The notes below the pieces were generated by a model, which saw only the letters and a program-made list of their open reading frames with translations, searched no databases and was not told the origin of the DNA. Positions 9,928-19,544 of a DNA stretch of 64,000 nt are shown here, piece by piece. The stretch spans positions 81,578,096-81,642,095 of the forward strand of contig CM065802.1 of NCBI GenBank assembly GCA_033398695.1. The letters run 5' to 3'. Made by a program: the position numbers and the translations under genes. Position 1 is the stretch's first letter; the number at the start of each line of letters is the position of its first letter. Source of the stretch: Orobanche coerulescens (lineage: Eukaryota; Streptophyta; Magnoliopsida; Lamiales; Orobanchaceae).

Positions 9928-10890
9928 TGTCACGCCCGCTCGTCCAACTGATCATAACCTGAAATCCATAACAAGAATTTCCCAAAAAGTGGGTCCCCAA
10001 AGGGGTTAGCAATTACGCTAGTACAAGTAATCAAGGCAAACCATTCGCTTACACATTTCATAGTACAATGCACCAAATTCATTTCAAAACCAAAACCAGA
10101 CATGTATTTTTCGGAAACAAAAAGTCAATTGATTTGTCGTTGGAACATGGCTATACCATTGATCCCGCTTCGTGGCCTCTAAGGACCCTCCCGAGCTGGC
10201 CGTATTATAAAACAAATCACGCACGTGCATCGCCTTGGGAACAGGGCTATATCATTGATCCCGCTTCCGTGGCCTCTAAGGACCCTCCCAAGCTGGCTAG
10301 CGAAACAAACTCGTGAATCTAGGGCTATACCATTGGATTCCCTCTGTGGCCCCGTCGGACCCTCCCGAGGTGAGTAAAGCACACATAATATACATTAGCA
10401 TTTCATGTTAAGCATAAAGGTTTCCGAAAATACTTGCCTTGAATAATTGACGACGCAACAAACGGAAGAGAAAATCACTGACGAAGGCTAGGAACCAACG
10501 GAACCGAACCTAACGATTCGAAGAATACAATCACAATCATTTCCAAGCGAATACGGAAAAGGAATACACCCGATAACCCGCCTACGATTCATGTATATTC
10601 ATACGAGAACAACAACGAGGGCGGACCACAACCAAACCCTCTCGATTATGAAAATACCACGAAATATACCATGAATCCGTAGGAAAACAAATAATACCGA
10701 CAAGATTAATCATATTCATCATGAATTAATCAACAACACGGGACGAATCGAACAATAAAACCGAAAACCCCCAATTTACCCAAAAGTAGGGTTCTAAGAA
10801 GATTTACCTTGATTCTGACGGAGGAAGACGATTATGATGATGATAAACTACACTAGGAAGACGATTATGATGATGATAAACTACACTAGT
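9928..10890 (-). mobile_element. Inverted Tekay-like LTR fragment
   Basis: Begins TGTCACGCCCG (the inverted GGGCGTGACA LTR end, seen upright near 57106). It then carries, inverted, the same blocks as the LTR at 2522-4365: GGGTCCCCAAAGGGGTTAGC near 9990, the 'first exon' block near 10430-10570, and GAATCCGTAGGAAAAC near 10670. The polypyrimidine start of the LTR is not found, so only the 3' half survives. Confidence 0.65.
10146..10380 (-). repeat. Three tandem repeats in the inverted LTR
   Basis: Copies at about 10146, 10244 and 10320 share GGGCTATACCATTG and GGACCCTCCC with GTGGCC in between. This is the inverted counterpart of the 71 bp repeat at 3667-3800. Confidence 0.7.
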
Positions 10891-11798
10891 TCATATTCTA
10901 CGATCAATACATTTTTACGTGTTTTAGATACTTTTTGCTTTGATTCATTGTGTATGCATATTTTCTTTGATTATTTGCCAAGGGACCCTCCCTTGTGTAC
11001 ATGCGACAGCACCGCGTCACTCCGACAAGGAAGCCGCCCCTTGAGACGCGCATTCGACACCATTGTTCACCTTTTGAGTAGAAGCCGCACTTTGAAGCAC
11101 GCACAACTCAGTCACACTTCCCGCCTTCCTCGATTTTGGACACGAGACTCACCAAATAGGCAAACAAAACATTGTTCACAATAAGACATCAGTACTTCAT
11201 CCTACAAACCCTCGTCACACCGTAATTCACCCAATAAATCTCTGTGTAATTCATAGAAACACGAGAGTTTCAGACAAGGATAATGCATCGTCAATCGACA
11301 AGATCACCAAAAATTACAAACCCACAAGTTCAAGCTCTCACAATCAAATTAATTAAACAGATGCGCACGACTATAAAGGTCAATACAACGATTAAAGAAA
11401 AACCCAAAATGATGCACGTTCACGAATTACCCAAATATATACAATTGATACATAATGAAATATAAATTATATAAGTACCAAAACTCACCTCTTGCCGAAG
11501 TCACATCCAAATTCATGAAGATTGTCTCTTCGATCGATCCACGAATCTTTAAGCCTCCAAAAACATACAACAATTACATACTAATAATAAATTCCCAATA
11601 AATCAAACTGAAAACATGACAACATCCAATCCAAAATCCTATTAAACACTTCATCAATCATTCCATGTCGGAAACATGACAATTCTCGATAGATCAAATA
11701 TAATTACATAAAATCCCAATACGTTCAACAACAATGACCCAGATCATGAGTTTCAGACTACTCATACCAATAACCACAATCTTCTCTTTTTTCAATTA
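10891..11798. other. No gene seen
   Basis: Roughly 900 bp of AT-rich DNA. A 36 bp unit GAAGACGATTATGATGATG is duplicated in tandem at 10826-10890. A short GC-rich stretch (10985-11110) shows no family resemblance in any frame. Nothing else identified. Confidence 0.4.
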
Positions 11799-11872
11799 TT
11801 AAATCTAGTAGATTACTAAACACCGCCCCTAATTACTAACTATCGCCCTCAAAATTATAATTTTGCCCTTTT
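11799..11872. repeat. Left copy of an inverted repeat pair
   Basis: AAATCTAGTAGATTACTAAA then CACCGCCC, CGCCCTCAAAATTATAATTT. The inverted complement with moderate divergence lies at 16821-16890. The pair could be the terminal repeats of one 5 kb element or two copies of a MITE. Confidence 0.55.
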
Positions 11873-11989
11873 TAATAAATCTCAATCTCTCTCTACCTCA
11901 CTAATCTCTCCGTACTGCCGCCGATTAGCCGCCGCGCCACAAAATAAGTAGATCTGCACTTTTTCCTATCCCAGGCGTCCACAAAATCC

Positions 11990-12092
11990 GCCTAAACCAT
12001 GGACGGGCGTATGAAGTTTACGTCTGGCGATGGTGTAGGCGTCTAGGCCAGACGCCTCGCCTAAGGTTAGGGCGAAATCGCCGGACGCCCAT
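11990..12092. repeat. GGCGTC/CCATGG-type minisatellite, left part
   Basis: Contains GGCGTCCACAAAATCCGCC, ACCATGGACGGGCG, GTAGGCGTCTAGGCC and GGGCGAAATCGCCGGACGCC. The sequence GGGGCGAAATTGTTGGACGCC resumes at 14713, right after LTR-like block 12093-14697, so that block appears to have been inserted into this repeat. Confidence 0.55.
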
Positions 12093-13128
12093 TGTAGCAC
12101 CCCAATCCACTGGGGAATATTACAGCGTCAATTTATAAAACCTGGGTTGCTATTACGTACATTACATAAGCTGGTTAACGTACGTAATGCTCATTACGTA
12201 CGTTAACACTCAAGCATTAGCGTACGTAATGGCTGGGCAGAACAGTCGGCCCCAAAACTCTGAGGTCGCTAGCGTACGCCACATCCGATGGTTTAGCGTA
12301 CGCTACAAGAGGCTTACGTACGTAACATCAACGCCTTTACGTACGTAAGAGTGCAGGCAAAAGCTGGCGGACTCAGCATCCCAACAACGCAGGGCTCGAT
12401 AGCGTACGCTACGCTGGATAGTTTAGCATACGCTACCAGGACTTTACGTACGTAACATAAAGAGTTAACGTACGTAATGGTTCGGACAGAACAATCTGTC
12501 CTATCTGTTGAAAGCCATAACGTACGTTAGCTATGAGCCATAAAGTACGTTATGAAGGTGTCGATAGCGCACGCAAGAAAGCATGCATAACGCATGTTAT
12601 GCATGCAGCAGTTCAACACTGCTGAACGAAGTTAGCTGCAACGGGCGGTCCGAAAACGAGACGCGACACAAGGACAGATTCCAGAAGTGTAAACATGAAA
12701 TAATCACGATGACGAAGATAAGCGCTGAAGGAAAATACAATTCTAACTATCAGGGAGTCCGAGAAACGACCAGGAAAGTAAAATTCCCTAAACTTATAGG
12801 AAATTACAAAACGGTCCAAATGTCCGAAAATCACGATACGACATCGGATCAATAAACCGAAACTCACAACATGAACAACTCAACCATACGAAATCGTGTA
12901 ACCAAAGAAATTACATAACCGAACGGGTTCCACGAGAATCGAACGTCCATGCAACAATACATGACGTAAGACAGAATAATATCAAAACATCTTCGAAACT
13001 CGTCCAAATGGAAGAACTCCAAGAATAAAATAGATTCAAAATGTCGAAACGGTTACAAGCGAGTTGCTAAAATGAAAAATACACAAAAAATGAAAATACC
13101 AGAAAAAGAAAAAAATGCGGATATTACA
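12093..13128 (-). mobile_element. Inverted gypsy LTR 'A' (deleted R/U5)
   Basis: Starts TGTAGCACCCCAATCC and ends TGCGGATATTACA, the inverted GGGGTGCTACA and TGTAATATCCGCA borders shared with the LTR at 2522. On the minus strand it runs: LTR start, about 500 bp, an array of TACGTACGTAA words (12600 down to 12150), a TATA box (12131-12140), then almost at once the LTR end. The middle portion present in related LTRs is therefore missing. No matching target duplication (CCCAT versus TCAGA). Confidence 0.65.
12131..12600 (-). promoter_or_regulatory. TACGTACGTAA palindrome array abutting TATA box
   Basis: About twenty copies or variants of TTACGTACGTAA, TAACGTACGTTA and AGCGTACGCTA lie between 12150 and 12600. 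TTTTATAAAT (minus strand) sits at 12131-12140, directly downstream in LTR orientation. TACGTA is the core of the A-box recognised by plant bZIP factors. Confidence 0.7.
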
Positions 13129-13129
13129 T

Positions 13130-13350
13130 CAGAGGACTCGAAGTCCCATCCCGGAGTGAACATCTCATCAAATACATATACCATACCTCATGATTAACCG
13201 TGGATTCGCACTATAAGCTACGATCCCTCAGAGGACTCGAAGTACCATCCCAGAGTGGTTAACCCAAAAATGTTCAATGGATCGCACTATAAGCAACGAC
13301 CCCGTAGAGGAGTCGAAGTCCCATCCTGGAGTGAACATATAATTATCACA
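13130..13350 (-). repeat. Tandem repeat of about 90 bp in LTR B
   Basis: Three copies of GAGGACTCGAAGTCCCATCC-like sequence at about 13131, 13230 and 13307, interleaved with GGATTCGCACTATAAGC. It is the LTR B version of the sub-terminal tandem module seen at 3667 and 10146. Confidence 0.7.
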
Positions 13351-14227
13351 CACCACGAGGAGGTATATACTTCTCGAACAACACCAAATAGCAACACCTT
13401 CTTACAAAGGGATCAACAAAGCAATACACACAACAGTAAGCAATCACCAAGCGATATAGCCGCACACAACGGTACCATACGAAAACAAGATATTCCAATA
13501 TACAGCACCAATACACATTCTCAGAAAGACACATTCGTTCTCAAACACACAAGTTGACTTTGAAGAAAACCTTTATTGAGAATATACCGATCCCTTTGAG
13601 AGTTCATTAAAAACATTCAAATTGTACACAGAGTCAATTACCAATTATTACATCTACGAAACACGAAGTGTAAGGGCAAGATACTTGCCTCGAAATCGGC
13701 ACGAAAATACCCCAACGAACACGGATCGGTCGAAATGCCTCGGAACCTACAACTTCTGCAAGAAACAATGAAAACACGATCACAAGAAGGAGAAGACTAA
13801 TAGCAACATAAATCGCCTCAAACCAATGGAGGAAAACTCATATGAACATTTAATCGAACATTAAATGTTCACAGTTCCTCAAGAACCCTAGAATCGTCAA
13901 CCGAATTGAACAAGTCATAAATATGGATATACAATCCATAGAACATGATCAACAACAACATTTAACACTAATTGATTCATCAAAATCGGATTAGAAATGA
14001 TATCAAGAACAAAATCTACAAAAATGGTCAACTCAAGAAAAATCAAGGGATTACCTCAATCCGATGAAGAACAATAGATTAGATGATGTTATAATCACCT
14101 GGGATGCTCCAAAACCCTTTGAATGGAATAAAATCGGCCAAGATCACCAACCCTAGTCGCCCCCGACTCACGCCCTCGGAGAGAGGAGGAAATGAGAAAG
14201 AAATGAGGAAACATGACTGCTGTCTGG

Positions 14228-14515
14228 TTTATATACCGGACATATTAGCGTGCGCTAACACAAGAGTTAGCATGCGCTAACGAGACCTACAGACCCAGTC
14301 CAATAGCTTCTGGATAGTCCCCGAACTACCAGTTAGCGTGCGCTACCATATCGGTAGCGTGCGTTAACAGCCGCACCTTAGCGCGCGCTATAGGGCCCCA
14401 TAGCGTGCGCTGCCAAACTCCCAGTTGAATGCAGTAGCTTCTGCCCCTCGCGTTAGCGTGCGCTATCCACAAGGTAGCGTGCCCTAACTCTGCACATTAG
14501 CGCGCGCTACACCTA
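14228..14515 (-). promoter_or_regulatory. TTAGCGTGCGCTAA array abutting TATA box
   Basis: About ten near-palindromic words such as TTAGCGTGCGCTAA (14245-14258) and TTAGCGCGCGCTA run to about 14515. TATATAAA (minus strand, 14228-14235) lies immediately downstream. Same architecture as LTR A with a different word. Confidence 0.7.
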
Positions 14516-14697
14516 TATCGAACCAAACTCATCACAACAACGCTACTCCCCACCGGGACGACAAACACGGGATGATCTGGAAGAAAGCGAACAAATAATG
14601 AAGTCCGACATACAACCACATAAACACAGGCACCATATATCCGCTTGAATTGGTAAGTAATTCAAGATGTCCGGACGCCAAAATCCTGGGTATTACA

Positions 14698-15085
14698 TCC
14701 AGTCAGTGGTTGGGGCGAAATTGTTGGACGCCTGCCCATGGTTTAGGCAAAATATGCAGAAGCCTCTCCATGGTCCGGGCATCCAATTTCACCTGCGCCA
14801 TGGTACAGGCGTCCAGAGTTACCACTTACGCCATGGTACAAGTGTCTAGAGTTTCCACCTGCGCCATGGTATAAGCGTCCAGAGTTTCCACATGTACCAT
14901 GGTACAGGCGGAAATCCTGAATGCATGTACCATGGCGCATGTGTTTTTCCACATGTGCAATGGTACAGGCGTCCAGTGTTTCCACCTCTGCCATGGTACA
15001 GGCGGACATTCTGGATGCTTGTACCATGGTGCAGGCGGAAATTCTGGATGCCTGTCCCATGGCGCAAAAGTTTTTTCCATACGCC
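14698..15085. repeat. Minisatellite of CCATGGTACAGGCGTCC units
   Basis: Roughly fifteen copies of a unit of about 24-30 bp centred on GTACCATGGTAC, flanked by GGCG(T/G)CCAGAGTTTCCACC or GGCGGAAATTCTGGATGCC, in alternating orientation. Because the centre is self-complementary, all six frames are partly open, which explains the overlapping open frames here. No evidence that it is translated. Confidence 0.8.
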
Positions 15086-15116
15086 TGTGTCATTTTGTTC
15101 GCTATATTTTTAAACA

Positions 15117-16640
15117 ATCCGCAAGTGTACGAAGAATATGTAGAAAGCGGCGAGCAAGGTCGTATTCCACAGAGACTAAATATTCTTATTGTATTAAGTA
15201 CTAGATTATAGTGTTTCCGGTTTTATCTAGACGATCGAAACATAAAATGGATGGTTAATAAAATAAAATAAAATGATCACAATAAATTAAAACAATTGAA
15301 AATATCCGAATTAAAGCGAATTGCAAGAGTTTAGAAAGGTAGATTCCAAGGCTAGGTTTCCTTTGATTACTAAATTTAGTCAGGATTGGTTCCAAAAGGT
15401 TCTAAGTGCGTCTCCAAAACGATAATCACAACAATATTCTAAAGTCTCTCTCGAGATGCATGAAAATGTAGATTAAAAACCTATAACAACGTCTCCGTCT
15501 ATTATAAATTATCTAAATCCAAAATGTTCATAAGATTAGATATCATCATAGTTCATTACCGATTTCTCAATCTCGTAATTTACTACGTCAAATATTCGAA
15601 ACCTATTAATGCCCTCTTCTCTCGAATTATGAGCAATTAAGTTTAAACATTGATCAAGTGTCTAAACATGAAACAAAACCAAGTATTTGATAAAGAAATC
15701 ACACTAGATATATATAATCATCAATCCCTCAAAACCATAGCAAATCAACGTACTCCCATGCCCGGAATCTAATGAGTTTAGCCGGACATGGTAATGAAAG
15801 AAAGATTAATAATCATCATATTCATCATGTTCATGCTAAATAAAACAACAAAATAGATAAAAGATAGGAAGAAGATAAAACTCGGATGGTGTCTTGATTG
15901 ATCCCGGTTGAAGCTTTCAAATGTTCTTGAGGTGTTCTTCAAGAATTCTTCAAATCTCCTTCTTTTTGGAGTAAAAGCCCTCAAATCTTGTGTTTATTTT
16001 CTCTCTAATCTCTCCAATATTCAGCATATCTCTTCAAAAGTCTGGTCCAAGGCCTTTTATCAAGCCAAAAATGCCAAGAAATTCCATTCAAACCGTATAA
16101 AATGTCAAAAAAATGGACTTGCACCGAAAAGTGACACGGCTCGTGTCATACTGTCCCAGAAAATGCAAAAACTCTCTGGACAGCAGACCCGGCTGTGTCA
16201 TGTGACACGGCCCGTGTGCAGTCTGGACTGTGAAGCCGTGGTCTAGAAGCCATATCTCCCTCAATACACCTCGGAATTTAGCGTATGATATACCGTTGCG
16301 AAGATGATTTCATGAGGAATCCATACATATATAGTACACATCCTGATTCGAAGTAATGAATCTGGAAATTAGAAAATATGAGAGATAGTGCTTCAATCTT
16401 CATCGTTTTAATTAGGCCTCGTTCTCTCGTTTCCGCATTGCTTGATATGTATTGGGGATTGAGACTTCGTTATTGCTTGATAATGTCCTTAAAACGCCTA
16501 TAAAATCAAATAAAATGTACCCAAGCGTGATCGAGTCCAACAAACACAATATGAGTACAAACGACACAATTCTATACATTTTAGGATCTTAAAATCCGGA
16601 AAAACCTTACAAAAATATATGTAAAAATGAGTGTTACCAC
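15117..16640 (-). mobile_element. Inverted Tat/Athila-type LTR
   Basis: Low end GCAAGTGTACGAAG and GGTCGTATTCCACAGAGAC is the inverted '...GGGATCGA...CACTTGC' LTR end. High end inverted reads TGTGGTAACACTCATTTTTAC, preceded by a TGGTGGAAA purine tract. It shares TTAGCCGGACATG with the LTR at 58564-59880. The promoter region carries GACACGGCTCGTGTC (16131-16146) and GACACGGCCCGTGT (16203-16217), with a TATA-like GATAAAAGG on the minus strand near 16053-16061. Confidence 0.55.
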
Positions 16641-16820
16641 ATTTCCACCAAAAAAGAAAAAAATCACCTTAGGAGGCGTCGATGGTGCGTTTTCGTCCAT
16701 TTTCACGGTTGTGGAATGGTGGTCAAATGTATTGGTGATGATAGTTCGAAATATTTGATTGTTTTGGGTGGAAGAAATGAAATGAGAGAGAATAAAAAAC
16801 TATCAAATAAATATGAATAG

Positions 16821-16890
16821 AGCAAAAGTGTAATTTTCAAGGGCGGTGACTCGTAATTGAGGGCGGTATTTAGCAACACCCTAAATCTAA
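16821..16890. repeat. Right copy of the inverted repeat pair
   Basis: GGGCGGTGACTCGTAATTGA followed by GGGCGGTATTTAGCAACACC is the diverged inverse of 11799-11872 (both keep two GGGCGGT/ACCGCCC blocks about 20 bp apart and the AT-rich AAATTATAATTTTGCCC side). Confidence 0.55.
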
Positions 16891-17934
16891 CATCTTGGGG
16901 GCATAATTTGAAGGTGTACCCATTTTATCCAGTTTCAAACATATTCAACTTTGTGAACACATAACCACGACTATATAACAACTAAACATTACAATCCATA
17001 TACATAATCTGGACTAAACAAGTTAAATCTAACAAAACCCGCAAAATACAAGAGTTGGGTTCAAGCATGTTACCTTCGACTCTGATGAAAACTTATTGAT
17101 CCGTCCTCCAAAAATTCGTCACAAATGTGTTAGATTCAAATCTTGATGATTTAGAGGCTCCAAAATCTGACTTTTAGGGTTAAAGGTCGAGTTTTAGGGC
17201 TTATGGAAGCAAGGGGGTCGGTTAGAAAGGTTGTAAATTGAGCCATATTCGCCTCAGTTATCTCCTACTTTGCCTAAACGTTATTGAATCGTGACAAAGT
17301 CTCGCCTAAGGAAGTTTGTTTCATCAACGAAAGAGACCATCAAACCTTAAAGGTTGGTTTCTTCTCTTCATATATAAACCCATTTGTAGCTGGGAAGTCT
17401 AGTGGACATTGTAGTGCATTGTTAGGATTATCTTAAAAAAAATTAAGATGTTTTCTCATCCGCGGATGGTACTGATTTGCTCCTTCATCATTGCGGCGAT
17501 TAATAAAAATTCACTGTTTCATGTAGTTCACGTACTCTATGGGACTTTAAGAGTCTACTGGAGTTTCCAGGTTAGCTTAATAATACAACTCCATTGGCAG
17601 TGTCGTTTTATAATTTAGCTGTCAATGTTCGCTTTTTTTTTGGTGGGAAATGTTAGCTTTCTTAGGAACAATCTCTTCGTTGTTCATTGGCAGCTATTTG
17701 GCTCTATCGCTTCTAGTATACTCATGGCATCATTAATGTAATAATGTCTATTGCTTTGTCCGACTAGACTTCTGGTTTATGTATGTGAGAGGCTACATCA
17801 CAAGATAAACCGCCAACGTGAGATGATTACACTTGATGGTATATTCTGGAATAGTAATGAATTAGGATATTATGATTATTGGTTAAAATATATTTCATAT
17901 GATTCTGGAGCATATACATTTTATTTATTTTAGA
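16891..17934. other. No gene seen
   Basis: About 1 kb of AT-rich DNA. GATGAAAACTTATTGATCC and GATGATTTAGAGGCTCC (17085-17160) look genic in base composition but give no recognisable protein. Short open frames at 17751-17933 match nothing I know. Confidence 0.35.
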
Positions 17935-18231
17935 TACAAGCAATACTTAGGAGCACACAGTAGCACTACAGTGGCAATAAAACAGTTGGCATTTATCAAT
18001 AATGGTGCTAGTTATTTAGGTCGACAATTGTGGTTTCTTTTTTCATATTATGACGGGACGTTCCACAAGCATTACCGGCTCGAATAATGTGAATGGTACT
18101 TTATATTATGTCATTGTCTTATGTTTGACCTAATCGGTTGTTATATTAATTCTGGCATAGTAAATTTTAGGGTGGGGTTTACGGCGCGCTAATAATTCCT
18201 GATATTTTGGGGTTATTACAGGTATAATGTG
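17935..18231 (+). mobile_element. Gypsy LTR 3'-end remnant
   Basis: Ends CTGATATTTTGGGGTTATTACA, resembling the GATATCCTGGGGGTGTTACA end of the Tekay-like LTR at 4365. Upstream ATGTTTGACCTAATCGG resembles ATGTTTGACCGGTTAAACC of that LTR. Only the last 300 bp are recognisable. Confidence 0.4.
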
Positions 18232-18400
18232 TTACCATATTATCGGTAGGGTAAAAGTATGAACTTTTAAAAAATACCAAAAACTTTCGATATACCTAAA
18301 TTTATTGGAATCACTAATCTATCGAATTTTTTCGTTTTGCCAACAATTTTTGGTATACTCGAAATTTTAAGTTCACCAAAATGTTCAGTATATTTATGTA

Positions 18401-19540
18401 TGTTGCGACCCCACGCGACCTGCCGTGGTAACCGCTATCGCAAGTATGATTTTAGTTCCCAAGATCTTTCCAATATTAAGCAAATTGTTGTTTTAGCTCA
18501 AGCCATTTACATGACGCGCCGTAGCAAATCGAAAGGTGCGATTCAAACACGCCACGGGGTTTCTAACGCCTCAATAAGTGAATTGATATCACGATTTATG
18601 TTTTGGAGCCACACTCAACAAAACAAGAAGAAAGCTGTTAACACAAACACTCATAATTTTGATAAGTTTCAAGGTGTCCTTACAAATGAAGATGAGGGTT
18701 ATTTATAGCCAGAAATCCTACAACTATTACAATATAAAAATATAAATAAATTTCTTAATAATTTCCTATAAATACTAAGAAAATAGAAATTCTACATTCA
18801 AAGCCCCTAAAGTCTAATCAAATACTAATCAACTCATAAGTTAAGCAGTCAACACATTTTTAGGGGGACAAAAATTAAAGACCAAGACTTATGTTTTGAA
18901 AATAAGAAATCAAAGTTAAAATAATGTACTGCTTTCGTTCTAGTAGCATAAGGGCTCAATAACTTTTGAATTTGGTATTGGTGTCGTCTAGATGATTGTA
19001 GTACTGCCTCTTAACTTTCCTAATCCACTTGAATCATCTCAATAAGATATTGGACGTAAAAGTATGACCAAAACGAAGATATATCGTATCTGAAAGTTCC
19101 AACGCCTACTTTCACTTGTACCATATTTTCACCACTACAAATATCCGATTTTGATATTATGATGAAAATAAAAACTTTAGCACTTTCTCTAGCTTTCCGA
19201 TGGTGTAAATATGAGCTTCATTGGACATCATATGTTGAAGATACATCTGAATTACAAAAATAGCTCCAGTTATGCTTATCGCTAGAAATGATCTTCTATT
19301 CTGAGACATCATATGACGTCAATACTTTTGATCTAACATGTGACATTATTATAATGCAAACAATTTAGAAAAAGTAAATGAATCTTATAACAACTAAAAG
19401 TAAATATTATAAATAGATTATTTTACGGACACGACTTCAATGACACAAATAAAGATGTTAGCGTATTGATTATCACCGATCTGATTGAAATTATTTTGCA
19501 CGATTACTGTTAATGATATCTTTATCGCTTTTGCTCTTGA
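18401..19540 (-). mobile_element. Probable 3' LTR and 3' UTR of the Reina-like element
   Basis: Lies directly downstream (minus strand) of the Reina-like integrase. TGTTGCGACCCCACG at 18401 is a plausible inverted LTR end. A minus-strand TATA box TATAAAT at 18701-18707 is followed by a leader, as expected for an LTR promoter. I could not place the other border or a clear polypurine tract, so extent is tentative. No coding sequence. Confidence 0.4.
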
Positions 19541-19544
19541 TCTT

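Larger units (their letters stand above)
13129..14697 (-). mobile_element. Inverted gypsy LTR 'B', 3' truncated
   Basis: Ends (high side) with CTGGGTATTACA, the inverted TGTAATACCCAG LTR start. On the minus strand it has a TTAGCGTGCGCTAA array (14515-14245), a TATA box TATATAAA (14228-14235), leader sequence, and the CTTGCCTCG block near 13685. A tandem AGAGGACTCGAAGTCCCATCC repeat (13130-13350) lies at the truncated end, next to LTR A. The true LTR 3' end is missing. Confidence 0.6.

Noticed and set aside
12131..12600. Regularly recurring palindromes resembling a CRISPR repeat array
   Set aside because: Words are 11-14 bp, spacers are irregular and 10-60 bp, no cas genes, and the context is a plant LTR.
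14743..15211. Several overlapping open frames on both strands
   Set aside because: By-products of the dyad-symmetric CCATGG minisatellite.
18337..18708. 123-codon open frame (MPTIFGILEIL...)
   Set aside because: Runs antisense through the probable Reina-like LTR promoter region; no recognisable domain.
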